A stretch of DNA of 14,487 nucleotides from contig JBLMWU010000150.1 of NCBI GenBank assembly GCA_050257395.1, positions 1 through 14,487 of the forward strand. The letters are read 5' to 3'. Source of the stretch: JAIRTY01 sp050257395 (GTDB lineage Bacteria > Actinomycetota > Actinomycetes > Streptosporangiales > Streptosporangiaceae). Below, piece after piece: positions 1 to 6,542 of this stretch (its first letter is position 1; each line of letters starts with the position of its first letter). A program made the translations under genes and the position numbers. The notes below the pieces were generated by a model. That model made no database searches and was not told where the DNA came from. It worked only from the letters and a program-made list of their open reading frames with translations.

Positions 1-1
1 G

Positions 2-865
2 CAGCCCGCCCCGGGTGCCGCACCCGCGGACGGCGCCGGATCCGCCGCCCCGCAGCCGGCCCAGCCCGGGCCGCTGGCCGCGCGGCATCGCGCTGGCGGG
101 CCGGTCGGCGGCCCGGCGGCCGGCGCCGGCCAGGCCGGGCTGACCCGGCGCGGCCTGCGATGGGAGACCGTCTTCGTCCAGCTGGCGTTCCTGCTGCCGA
201 GCGTGGTGTCCGCGATCGTGACGCTGGCCGCGCACCTGTCCGGCGGCAGCAACCTGAGCTTCTTCCCCACGGTGGTCCGCGGCCACCCGGTCGAGAACCT
301 CATCCTGAGCGGGGCCAGCTACCTGGGGGTGGGCGCGGTGGTGCCGCTGGCGCTGCTGCTGCTCGCCCGCACCGGCAACGCGGGCGCCGCCCTCGGGTTA
401 GGAGACCGCCGCTGGCGCGGTGACCTGCTGCCGGCGCTGGGCATCGCCGCCGCCGGGTACGGCACCGCGCTGCTCATGTCCACGGTGCTGGCGGCCGTGC
501 TGGCCGGCCACCGGGCGCTGTTCAGCCAGATGTCGATCGGCCACGTGCCGGCCTACTACATCCTGTACGGGGTCCTGGTGGCGGCGGTGACCGGCATCAC
601 CGAGGAGACCCTGGTAAACGGCTACCTGCTGACCCGGCTGCAGCAGCTCGGCTGGAAGCCGCCGCAGGCGCTGCTGCTGAGCCTGACCCTGCGCACCAGC
701 TACCACCTCTACTACGGGCTCGGCCTGATCTTCACCATCCCGTTCGGCTACTACGCCACCCGCTCCTTCCAGAAGCACCGGCGGCTCGGCAGGCCGATCG
801 TCGCGCACTTCCTCTACGACGCCTCCCTGGTCACCATCAGCGTCCTGATCGCCGCGCACAGCTAG
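2..865 (+). CDS. CPBP family intramembrane metalloprotease (5' end outside window)
   Basis: The reading frame is open from base 2, so the start lies upstream. About 45 residues of Ala/Pro/Gly-rich, presumably cytosolic sequence precede the first hydrophobic segment, which begins near base 170. Several membrane spans follow, as in the CPBP (CAAX protease/bacteriocin-processing, Abi) family. The three family motifs are visible: a Glu-Glu pair at 602-607 (EETLVNG), a His in the stretch RTSYHLYYG at 704-706, and HFLYD with its His at 806-808 and Asp at 818-820. These residues are thought to form the metal-dependent active site in the membrane. The usual Arg of EExxxR is Asn here. The substrate is unknown. 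Family members process prenylated or bacteriocin-type peptides, or act as membrane scaffolds. Family assignment is firm; function is not. Confidence 0.88.
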   Translation, partial: QPAPGAAPADGAGSAAPQPAQPGPLAARHRAGGPVGGPAAGAGQAGLTRRGLRWETVFVQLAFLLPSVVSAIVTLAAHLSGGSNLSFFPTVVRGHPVENLILSGASYLGVGAVVPLALLLLARTGNAGAALGLGDRRWRGDLLPALGIAAAGYGTALLMSTVLAAVLAGHRALFSQMSIGHVPAYYILYGVLVAAVTGITEETLVNGYLLTRLQQLGWKPPQALLLSLTLRTSYHLYYGLGLIFTIPFGYYATRSFQKHRRLGRPIVAHFLYDASLVTISVLIAAHS

Positions 866-934
866 ACCGGCGGCCGCCGCGTGATCCCGGCGCCGGGCGG
901 GTAGCGGGCCGCGCTGCGGGCCGTCGGCTGCGCG

Positions 935-1219
935 GTGGTCGCACCGGTCAGCGAACTGTCCGGCCACATCACCCGGCTCGTCCAGGGGCCCGCCGGGGAG
1001 CTGGCCGGAGACGTTCCGGCGGAGCTGACGCTGGAAACCGAGCTGGCCGAGCTGGCCAGCGAAGCGCTGCACCAGGACCTGGCCGAGCGTTCCCGGTTCG
1101 ACGGCCGCAGCCGCTCCGCCGGGATCTACGAAGAGCGGTGGCCGGAGGCAAGCCGGGCCGCCGATGTCACCCGCGGCGTGCTCGCCAGCGGCCAGCTGGG
1201 CCTCGCCGGGGGCGGGTAG
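935..1219 (+). CDS. small hypothetical protein, 94 aa
   Basis: I do not recognise this protein. The frame opens with GTG at 935 and ends at TAG 1217-1219. By my count about 84 of 94 codons end in G or C. It is rich in Glu and Leu, with a likely amphipathic helical stretch (ELTLETELAELASEALHQDL). These are signs of real coding in a GC-rich genome. I see no signal peptide, membrane segment or metal motif. No clear Shine-Dalgarno lies before the GTG, and no in-frame ATG, GTG or TTG occurs between the preceding stop at 902 and 935, so the start is uncertain. It lies between the CPBP protease and the DNA methyltransferase on the same strand, 70 bp after the former. It could also be a remnant of a longer gene. 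Confidence 0.45.
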   Translation: MVAPVSELSGHITRLVQGPAGELAGDVPAELTLETELAELASEALHQDLAERSRFDGRSRSAGIYEERWPEASRAADVTRGVLASGQLGLAGGG

Positions 1220-1270
1220 CCGCAGCCGGGAACAGCGTGCCGGTCCGCGGCCCGGCACCCGTCCCGTTCC

Positions 1271-1276
1271 TATACT
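1271..1276 (+). promoter_or_regulatory. -10 element TATACT upstream of the DNA methyltransferase
   Basis: TATACT is close to the housekeeping -10 consensus TATAAT and stands out in this GC-rich DNA. It lies 42 bases before the GTG at 1319, leaving a leader of about 35 nt that contains a good ribosome binding site (GGGAGG at 1307-1312). No recognisable -35 hexamer lies 16-18 bp upstream. The methyltransferase may therefore have its own promoter rather than being read from the genes before it. Confidence 0.45.
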
Positions 1277-1318
1277 CACCAGCCAGGAACCGGGCAGCGG
1301 CAGGCTGGGAGGGCCGGA

Positions 1319-2971
1319 GTGAAGACCGCGGACCAGCTCACGGCCGACAAGCTCAGGGGCGGCTTCTACTCGCCGCCGCGGCTGGTGCGGGTGTGCCTGG
1401 ACCGGGTGGCGGCCCTCACCGGCGGCCGCACCGCGCTGCGGGTGCTCGAGCCGAGCGCGGGCGACGGCGCGTTCGTCCGCGGGCTGGCCGGCCACGAGCT
1501 CGCCGCGCGCGTCGGGCAGGTGACCGCGGTCGAGGTCAGCGCCGCGGCCGCGGCCGGCTGCGCCACCGCGCTCCGCGCGGCGCCGTTCGCCGGGGAGGTC
1601 ATCGCCGCCAGCGTGCTGAACGGCGCCCGCCCGCTGCTGGGCCGCTACGACGCGGCCGTGGGCAACCCGCCGTTCGTCCGGTTCCAGTTCCTCACCCCCG
1701 AGGACCGGGCCGGCGCGCTGGCCGTCGCCCGGGACAGCGGGCTGCCGCTCGGCGGGGTCTCCAACCTGTGGATCCCGGTGCTGCTGACCGCGCTCACCCG
1801 GCTGGTCCCCGGCGGCGCGTTCGCGTTCATCGTGCCGGCCGAGTGCCTCACCGGCATCTCGGCGGGCAGCGTGCGGGCCTGGCTGGCGCGCCACGCCGGC
1901 CCGCTGCGGGCCGACCTGTTCCCGCCCGGCTCGTTCCCGGGCGTGCTGCAGGAGGTGATCGTGCTGAGCGGGCGGGTGCGCGAGCCCGCCGGGCCCGGGC
2001 AGCCCGGGGTGCTCCAGGTCACCGAGCACCGGGCCGCGGGGCCGGCCGGCTGGTCGCACGAGATCGGCGGGTCAGCCCGGACCTGGACCGGCTATCTGCT
2101 GACGCCGGCTCAGCTCGCGGCCTTGCGTGAGGTCTTCTCGTTCCCTCTCATTCATCGCTTCTCAGCGGTGGCCCGGCTGACCGTGTCCACGGTCACCGGC
2201 GCCAACGACTACTTCTCCGTCAGCGACCCGGTGCTCGGCCGGTACGGCCTGGCGCCCTGGGCGCGGCCGCTGCTGCCGCGGATCCGGCACGCCGCCGGGC
2301 TGGTGTTCGGTGCGGACGACCACCGGGCGCTCCGCGAGCCCGGCTGCCGGCGCTGGCTGCTGGACTTCGCCGCCGGCCGGCCCGAGCCGCAGGCCAGCCC
2401 GCTGGCGCGGCGGTACCTGCGGGAGGGCGAGGCCCGCGGCCTGGACCAGCGCTACAAGTGCCGGATCCGGGCGCCGTGGTACCGGGTCCCGGTGGTCCCG
2501 CCGGGCAGCCTGCTGCTGTCCAAGCGGTCGCACCGGTTCCCCCGGCTGGTGCTCAACCAGGCGGGCGCGGTCACCACGGACACCATCTACCAGGGCAGGA
2601 TGACCGCGGGGTTCGCCGGCCGGGAGGCCGATCTGGCGGCCGGGTTCCACAACACGGTCACGCTGCTGACAGCGGAGATCGAGGGCCGCAGCTTCGGCGG
2701 CGGGGTGCTGGAGCTGGTGCCCACCGAGATCGGCCGGCTGGCGGTGCCGGTGGTGCCCGGCCTCGGCGCGGCGCTGCCCCGCCTCGACGGCCACGTGCGG
2801 GCCGCGGGCGCCGACGCCGGGAGCCTGGTCGCGCAGACGGACGCGCTGGTCAGCGACGCGCTCCCCGGGCTGACCGCGGACCTGCTGCAGACGCTGCGCG
2901 AAGCCCGCCAGTCGCTGCTGCAGCGGCGGCTGGACCGGGGCGGATACGAAGCGGGCCCTTCGCCCCACTGA
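1319..2971 (+). CDS. adenine-specific DNA methyltransferase, TaqI/Eco57I type, apparently solitary
   Basis: This 550-residue protein is predicted to transfer a methyl group from SAM to the N6 of adenine in DNA. A FYSPP motif (residues 16-20) resembles methyltransferase motif X. Motif I is VLEPSAGDGAF (43-53), which binds SAM. Motif IV is NPPF (116-119), the catalytic tetrapeptide of N6-adenine enzymes. The order X-I-IV is that of the gamma class. The C-terminal half, including GRSFGGGVLELVPTE (456-470), matches the target-recognition part of TaqI-like and related type II methyltransferases. The GTG start is set by GGGAGG at 1307-1312, six bases upstream. No endonuclease gene lies next to it in the window, so it looks like an orphan methyltransferase or a remnant of a restriction system. 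The recognition sequence cannot be read from the protein. Confidence 0.85.
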   Translation: MKTADQLTADKLRGGFYSPPRLVRVCLDRVAALTGGRTALRVLEPSAGDGAFVRGLAGHELAARVGQVTAVEVSAAAAAGCATALRAAPFAGEVIAASVLNGARPLLGRYDAAVGNPPFVRFQFLTPEDRAGALAVARDSGLPLGGVSNLWIPVLLTALTRLVPGGAFAFIVPAECLTGISAGSVRAWLARHAGPLRADLFPPGSFPGVLQEVIVLSGRVREPAGPGQPGVLQVTEHRAAGPAGWSHEIGGSARTWTGYLLTPAQLAALREVFSFPLIHRFSAVARLTVSTVTGANDYFSVSDPVLGRYGLAPWARPLLPRIRHAAGLVFGADDHRALREPGCRRWLLDFAAGRPEPQASPLARRYLREGEARGLDQRYKCRIRAPWYRVPVVPPGSLLLSKRSHRFPRLVLNQAGAVTTDTIYQGRMTAGFAGREADLAAGFHNTVTLLTAEIEGRSFGGGVLELVPTEIGRLAVPVVPGLGAALPRLDGHVRAAGADAGSLVAQTDALVSDALPGLTADLLQTLREARQSLLQRRLDRGGYEAGPSPH

Positions 2972-2976
2972 TCCCG

Positions 2977-3004
2977 CTGGCCGCACCTGTGACGGCCCGG
3001 CCAG
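2977..3004 (+). terminator. hairpin after the DNA methyltransferase
   Basis: CTGGCCG at 2977-2983 can pair perfectly with CGGCCAG at 2998-3004, giving a 7-bp GC-rich stem with a 14-nt loop. It begins six bases after the stop codon. There is no T-run, as is common for actinobacterial terminators, so termination is inferred only from position and structure. Confidence 0.4.
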
Positions 3005-3046
3005 ACTCGCGATGATTGAGGTCTGCCCGATAGCGATCGAACTCGT

Positions 3047-3063
3047 GTGCGAAACTAGCGCCC
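3047..3063 (+). promoter_or_regulatory. -10-like element for a probably leaderless transcript (73-aa gene)
   Basis: GTGCGAAACTAGCG at 3047-3060 ends three bases before the ATG at 3064. The hexamer GAAACT (3051-3056) has the A2 and T6 of an actinobacterial -10 and lies seven bases before the ATG, which would place transcription start at or beside the start codon. No Shine-Dalgarno is present, consistent with leaderless translation. Nearly the same 14-mer precedes the gene at 3354. No clear -35 was found. Confidence 0.35.
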
Positions 3064-3285
3064 ATGGCTGCGGAACCGATGCTGGCGAAGGTAAGCGAAC
3101 CGGACGGATGGGACCGGGCGCCGGGATACAGCCGCGCCCGGGTCCGGTTCACCGACGGCAACTGGCGCAGCGCCACACTGCTGGGCTGGCGCCACCGCGA
3201 AGACCACTGGTACGCGCATCTGCGCTGGCAGGACGGTGCGACCGAGTGGCGCGCCTACGACCCGCGGTTCATCCGGCCGGAGTAA
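3064..3285 (+). CDS. small hypothetical protein, 73 aa, Trp/Arg-rich
   Basis: I do not recognise a named family. The protein is rich in Trp, Arg and Tyr. It reads like a compact beta-strand domain: a stretch around RVRFTDGNWRSATLLGW, a second around HWYAHLRWQDG, and a C-terminal YDPRFIRPE. The pattern suggests an SH3- or Tudor-like barrel, but that is a guess from composition. The ATG at 3064 is chosen because the conserved-looking part starts soon after it and a -10-like element abuts it. It lies between a DNA methyltransferase and a small-molecule methyltransferase on the same strand. A link to either is only positional. No signal peptide or membrane segment is seen. Confidence 0.65.
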   Translation: MAAEPMLAKVSEPDGWDRAPGYSRARVRFTDGNWRSATLLGWRHREDHWYAHLRWQDGATEWRAYDPRFIRPE

Positions 3286-3337
3286 GCCCCGCCGCGGCGC
3301 GGCAGACGCTTATCCGGTCGCATCCCGGGCGGGTCAG

Positions 3338-3353
3338 GTGCGAAGCTGGCGGG
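3338..3353 (+). promoter_or_regulatory. -10-like element for a probably leaderless transcript (methyltransferase)
   Basis: GTGCGAAGCTGGCG at 3338-3351 differs at only two of 14 positions from the element at 3047-3060. It stands two bases before the GTG at 3354. GAAGCT (3342-3347) lies six bases before the GTG, the spacing expected for a leaderless start. There is no Shine-Dalgarno for this gene. Confidence 0.35.
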
Positions 3354-4097
3354 GTGCCCGACCGGCTGTTCACCGAGCCAAGCCTGGCTGAGCTGTATGA
3401 CCTGTGGAGCCCGTGGCAGCAGCGCGGCGACTTCGGCTTCTACCTGCCGCTGGTGATGGCGGCCGATGCGGCGCTCGACATCGGCTGCGGCACCGGCGAG
3501 CTGCTGCGGGTGGCCCGCGAGGCCGGGCACACCGGCCGGCTGTGCGGGCTCGACCCGGCCGGCGCGATGCTGCAGCAGGCCCGCCAGCAGGCCGGCATCG
3601 AGTGGGTGCTGGGGGACGCGGCCTCCGCCGGCCGCTGGGAGCGGGAATTCGACCTGGTCGTGATGTCTGGCCACGCCTTCCAGGTGCTGGTCGGGGACGA
3701 GGAGATACGCGCGTCCCTGGCCGCCGTCCGCTCCGCGCTCAGGGAGAACGGAACCTTCGCGTTCGAGACCCGCAACCCGGCGGCCCGGGCCTGGCAGGCG
3801 TGGACCCCGGACCATGCGGTCGAGGTGACCGGCCCGGCGGGCGCCGTGGTCCGGATGGCGCATGAAACCGACCTGCCCGTCACCGGTGACACGGTCTCCT
3901 TCACCACGACCTACACCAGCCCGGCCTGGGACGGGCCGCAGCTCAGCAGGAGCACGCTCCGGTTCCTGGACCCTGGCTCGCTGCGGTCGTTCTTGTCCGG
4001 CGCAGGGCTGGTCATCAGCGAGCAGTTCGGCGACTGGGACCGCCAGCCGCTGACGGCGGCGAGCCCGGAGATCATCACGCTCGCCAGGCCAGGCTGA
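3354..4097 (+). CDS. class I SAM-dependent methyltransferase, 247 aa
   Basis: This is predicted to be a soluble Rossmann-fold methyltransferase acting on an unknown small molecule. Motif I is LDIGCGTGEL (residues 41-50), the SAM-binding loop. An acidic residue at the end of strand 2 (GLDPA, 65-69) should hold the SAM ribose. Strand 4 is FDLVVMSGHAF (99-109). The N-terminal part (LYDLWSPW) and the C-terminal beta-rich region are typical of the Methyltransf_25/11 group, at normal length. The frame is open far upstream, but the GTG at 3354 is the best start: the protein homology begins there and the upstream sequence codes for the 73-aa gene in another frame. The gene runs convergently into the hemerythrin gene with a 24-bp gap. 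Confidence 0.82.
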   Translation: MPDRLFTEPSLAELYDLWSPWQQRGDFGFYLPLVMAADAALDIGCGTGELLRVAREAGHTGRLCGLDPAGAMLQQARQQAGIEWVLGDAASAGRWEREFDLVVMSGHAFQVLVGDEEIRASLAAVRSALRENGTFAFETRNPAARAWQAWTPDHAVEVTGPAGAVVRMAHETDLPVTGDTVSFTTTYTSPAWDGPQLSRSTLRFLDPGSLRSFLSGAGLVISEQFGDWDRQPLTAASPEIITLARPG

Positions 4098-4121
4098 GCT
4101 TCCCCGTGGTCCAGGGACGCG

Positions 4122-4583
4122 TCAAGGCCGCAATGCGCCAACCCGGGCGCGGACGGCCTCGACGGCCTCCCAGTCCGCGGGGCTCAGGCCTGCCAGCGCG
4201 GCCGGGAAGACCCCGTCCTGCTCCTTGAGGATGTGCTCGCGCAGCATAGCCAGCATCCCGATCAGCCGCCCCGGCCAGGACGGGTCGCCGGGGATGCCCG
4301 CCGAGGCCTCGCTCAGCACCGCCTCGATGTGCCGGTGCTCCGCTTCCAGGGCAGCCACCTGGTCCGGGAAATCGCCTGCCAGGGCGGGAAACAGCCCACC
4401 CTCCTCAACCTCGGTATGGGGGCCGAGCACGGTGGCGATCTGCCGGGCCAGCTCGGCCAGCCGGCCGGTGTCCGCGCCCGCGTGGGCGGACCGCGCCTCG
4501 CTCATCAGGCTGCCGACCAGATCATGTTCCCTGGTCAGCTCGCTGATCGCGGCCAGAGCCTGGCACCCGCAGTACTCACACAT
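4122..4583 (-). CDS. hemerythrin-like (HHE domain) di-iron protein
   Basis: This 153-residue four-helix protein should bind a non-heme di-iron centre, and through it oxygen, NO or iron. The ligand pattern is complete: His20, His56 and Glu60 (HTEVE), His83, His117 and Glu121 (HILKE). The N-terminus carries a Cys cluster, CEYCGC (residues 2-7), which could bind metal or sense redox; a Cys-rich N-terminus occurs in some actinobacterial relatives. The ATG is supported by a strong purine-rich Shine-Dalgarno (GGAGGGAGGG) just upstream. An imperfect palindrome resembling hypoxia-type operators lies about 65 bases upstream. Roles in oxygen or NO stress are inferred from the family. Confidence 0.88.
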   Translation of the reverse strand: MCEYCGCQALAAISELTREHDLVGSLMSEARSAHAGADTGRLAELARQIATVLGPHTEVEEGGLFPALAGDFPDQVAALEAEHRHIEAVLSEASAGIPGDPSWPGRLIGMLAMLREHILKEQDGVFPAALAGLSPADWEAVEAVRARVGALRP

Positions 4584-4646
4584 GAGCCCTCCCTCCGGCA
4601 GCCCGCTGCGGCCCTGTCACGATGCCCGCCAGCGCGTGGCGCCGGT

Positions 4647-4661
4647 AGGGACTTTGGCCCT
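4647..4661. promoter_or_regulatory. imperfect palindrome upstream of the hemerythrin gene (possible operator)
   Basis: AGGGACTTTGGCCCT is palindromic except at one pair (positions 5 and 11) and the three central bases. It lies 64 bp upstream of the hemerythrin start. It resembles the mycobacterial DosR/DevR hypoxia box core (GGGACTWWAGTCCC), but the half-sites here are separated by three bases rather than four. The site is seen; regulation by a DosR-like response regulator is inferred only. Confidence 0.3.
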
Positions 4662-4676
4662 GCCGCCCGGTGCCTT

Positions 4677-4699
4677 CGGGCCGGGACCGGCCGGGCCCG
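4677..4699 (-). terminator. GC hairpin after the uracil-DNA glycosylase gene
   Basis: CGGGCC at 4677-4682 pairs with GGCCCG at 4694-4699 around an 11-nt loop, immediately downstream of the glycosylase stop codon (4701-4703, minus strand). There is no T-run. The loop can form competing pairings, so termination is only probable. Confidence 0.35.
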
Positions 4700-4700
4700 G

Positions 4701-5345
4701 TCAGGGATGCTCGCCACCCCGGTGCTCGCTGGGTGAGGACCCGGCGGCGGCCGCTTCCCGCAGCCGGGCGAACTCGGCGGCGAGGCCGTCCAGGGTCCAG
4801 TGCGCGTTCAGGCCGCTGGTGCTGGGCAGGATCCAGACCCGGCTGGCGCCGATGGTTCCGGCCAGCGGGCCGGTGGACACGCCCGGGCACGCGAAGGCGA
4901 CCCGGAAGGCCGACACCCCGACCACCGCCAGCCACGCCGGGCGCAGCGAGGCGACCTTGCCCGCCAGGACAGCGGCACCCGAGCGCAGCTCGTCCCGGCT
5001 GAGCTCGGCGGCCCGGGCGGTGGCCCGCGGCGCGATGTTGGTGATGCCGAGCCCGGCGGCCAGCAGCTGCTCCTGCTCATCGGGGCGGAACTGGCGGGCG
5101 GTGAATCCCGAGCGGTGCAGGGCCGGCCAGAACCGGTTGCCCGGCCGGGCGAAGTGGTATCCGGTCGCGGCCGAATACAGGCCGGGGTTGATCCCGCAGA
5201 ACAGGACCCGCAGGCCCGCGGCTGCCACATCGGGCAGCGTGCGGCTGGCGGCGGCAGCCAGGTCGGCGCGGGTCACCCGCGGGTGACCGCGCCCGGCGGT
5301 GCTGCCGCCGGCGTGCGCACCGGCCCGCGCGTCGCTGTCGGTCAC
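4701..5345 (-). CDS. mug: G/U mismatch-specific uracil-DNA glycosylase (Mug family)
   Basis: This is predicted to remove uracil, and perhaps ethenocytosine or thymine, from G mismatches by cleaving the N-glycosidic bond, starting base excision repair. Motif 1 is CGINPGLYSAATGYHFARP (residues 50-68), followed by GNRFW (69-73). The Asn in GINPG, which activates water in E. coli Mug, is Asn53. The intercalation loop is LPSTSGLNAHW (173-183), like LPNPSGLS in Mug. Length is 214 residues, with about 40 extra residues at the N-terminus compared with E. coli. The frame is open for about 1.2 kb upstream over the neighbouring gene, but GTG at 5345 with GGGAG upstream is the sensible start. Confidence 0.88.
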   Translation of the reverse strand: MTDSDARAGAHAGGSTAGRGHPRVTRADLAAAASRTLPDVAAAGLRVLFCGINPGLYSAATGYHFARPGNRFWPALHRSGFTARQFRPDEQEQLLAAGLGITNIAPRATARAAELSRDELRSGAAVLAGKVASLRPAWLAVVGVSAFRVAFACPGVSTGPLAGTIGASRVWILPSTSGLNAHWTLDGLAAEFARLREAAAAGSSPSEHRGGEHP

Positions 5346-5406
5346 AGCTGGCTCCCGGGATTGCCTGGCGGGCCGGACGGCGCGGATGCCAGCGGCCCGC
5401 CAGCGC

Positions 5407-5412
5407 AGAATA
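5407..5412 (-). promoter_or_regulatory. -10-like TATTCT, candidate promoter for the glycosylase gene
   Basis: On the minus strand the bases read TATTCT, about 62 nt before the GTG of the mug gene. It is the most AT-rich hexamer in the divergent intergenic region. No convincing -35 was found at normal spacing. Confidence 0.25.
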
Positions 5413-5519
5413 CGGCAGTGCACCGGTCCCCAGGCCCGCCGCTGGGCTGGTAGCGGCAGGGCACGGCTCGTATCAGGGTCCAGGGCCGGGTTACCACCCC
5501 GGAACCGCCCGCCGCGATG

Positions 5520-5531
5520 GACACTGGACCC
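5520..5531 (+). promoter_or_regulatory. -10-like GACACT six bases before the aldo/keto reductase ATG
   Basis: GACACT (5520-5525) followed by six bases and ATG (5532) fits a leaderless arrangement. An earlier in-frame ATG at 5517 would lie over this element and has no Shine-Dalgarno, which favours 5532 as the start. Confidence 0.3.
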
Positions 5532-6503
5532 ATGCGCTATCTGGACACCGGCACCGCCAAGAAGATCTCCAAGATCGGGCTCGGCACCTGGCAGTTCGGG
5601 GCCCGGGAATGGGGCTACGGCGACCAGTACGCCGGCGAGACCGCGTACGCGATCGTCAAGCGGGCGCTCGAACTGGGCGTCACCCTGTTCGACACCGCCG
5701 AGATCTACGGTTTCGGGCGCAGCGAGCGGATCCTCGGCCGGGCGCTGGGCGACGACCGGGAGCAGGTCTTCCTCGCGACGAAGATCCTCCCGGTGCTGCC
5801 GCTCGCCCCGGTGGTGGAGCAGCGCGCCGTCGCCAGCGCGAACCGGCTCGGCGCCCGGACGCTCGACCTGTACCAGGTGCACCAGCCCAATCCGGTGGTC
5901 CGGGACGGCGCGATCATGCGCGGGATGCGCGCGCTGCAGCGGGTCGGGCTGGTGGGCGAGGTCGGTGTCAGCAACTACTCGCTGCAGCGCTGGCGGGCCG
6001 CTGAGGAGGCGCTGGGCAGCCGGGTGCTGAGCAACCAGGTCCGCTACAGCCTCGCCGACCGCGCGCCCGAGCGTGAGCTGCTGCCGTTCGCCGGGGCGGA
6101 GGGCCGCGTCGTGCTCGCGTACAGCCCGCTGGCGCAGGGGCTGCTGTCCGGCCGCTACGACCGGGACAACCGGCCTGCCAACCGGGTCCGGGCCGGCAAC
6201 CCGCTGTTTCTGCCCGAGAACCTCGAGCGCGCCGGGGAGCTCATCGCGACCCTGCGCGAGGTGGCCGCCACCCACTCGGTGACCGCGGCGCAGATCGCGC
6301 TCGCCTGGGTGATCCGCCACCCCGCGGTGGCCGCCATCCCGGGCGCCTCCAGCGTGGAGCAGCTGGAACGCAACGCCGAGGCTGCTGGCATCGATCTCAC
6401 CGACGACGAGTACGGGGCGCTCACCGCCGCGGCTGACCGGTTCCAGCCCATCACCGGCGCTGCGGCGCTGCCGCGGCTGGCCAGGGCGCGGTTCGGCCGC
6501 TGA
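5532..6503 (+). CDS. aldo/keto reductase
   Basis: This 323-residue TIM-barrel oxidoreductase is predicted to reduce an aldehyde or ketone with NADPH in the cytosol. The catalytic tetrad of the aldo/keto reductase superfamily is complete: Asp54 and Tyr59 (FDTAEIYG), Lys84 (ATKI) and His117 (YQVHQ). The N-terminal strand ISKIGLGTWQFG and the C-terminal IPGASSVEQLERN, which contacts the cofactor phosphate, are typical of the YajO/Tas-like bacterial branch. The start at 5532 matches the usual N-terminus of the family; 5517 is an alternative adding five residues. The gene is divergent from mug and ends at a GC hairpin. The substrate cannot be predicted. Confidence 0.9.
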   Translation: MRYLDTGTAKKISKIGLGTWQFGAREWGYGDQYAGETAYAIVKRALELGVTLFDTAEIYGFGRSERILGRALGDDREQVFLATKILPVLPLAPVVEQRAVASANRLGARTLDLYQVHQPNPVVRDGAIMRGMRALQRVGLVGEVGVSNYSLQRWRAAEEALGSRVLSNQVRYSLADRAPERELLPFAGAEGRVVLAYSPLAQGLLSGRYDRDNRPANRVRAGNPLFLPENLERAGELIATLREVAATHSVTAAQIALAWVIRHPAVAAIPGASSVEQLERNAEAAGIDLTDDEYGALTAAADRFQPITGAAALPRLARARFGR

Positions 6504-6509
6504 CCGGCC

Positions 6510-6526
6510 TGGCCGCCCGGCGGCCA
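6510..6526. terminator. hairpin between convergent genes
   Basis: TGGCCGC at 6510-6516 pairs perfectly with GCGGCCA at 6520-6526 over a 3-nt loop. It is flanked by CCGGCC (6504-6509) and GGCCGG (6536-6541), which can pair outside it. It lies between the end of the aldo/keto reductase and the end of the small Cys-rich gene, so it could stop transcription from both sides. Confidence 0.45.
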
Positions 6527-6542
6527 CACGGCACCGGCCGGC

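Noticed and set aside
398..2059. Long minus-strand open frame opposite the CPBP and methyltransferase genes
   Set aside because: It is a shadow: low-complexity Arg/Gly/Pro/Ala sequence without any family pattern, produced by high GC, while the plus-strand genes carry clear motifs.
5342..5533. 63-residue minus-strand frame whose stop overlaps the mug GTG (GTGA)
   Set aside because: The overlap looks like coupling, but the Gly/Pro/Ser-rich protein has no pattern and its start overlaps the reductase start codon on the other strand. Probably chance.
5346..6527. Minus-strand extension of the glycosylase frame across the aldo/keto reductase
   Set aside because: The extra 390 or so residues have no family character and lie antisense to a well-supported gene. 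The Shine-Dalgarno and homology place the start at 5345.
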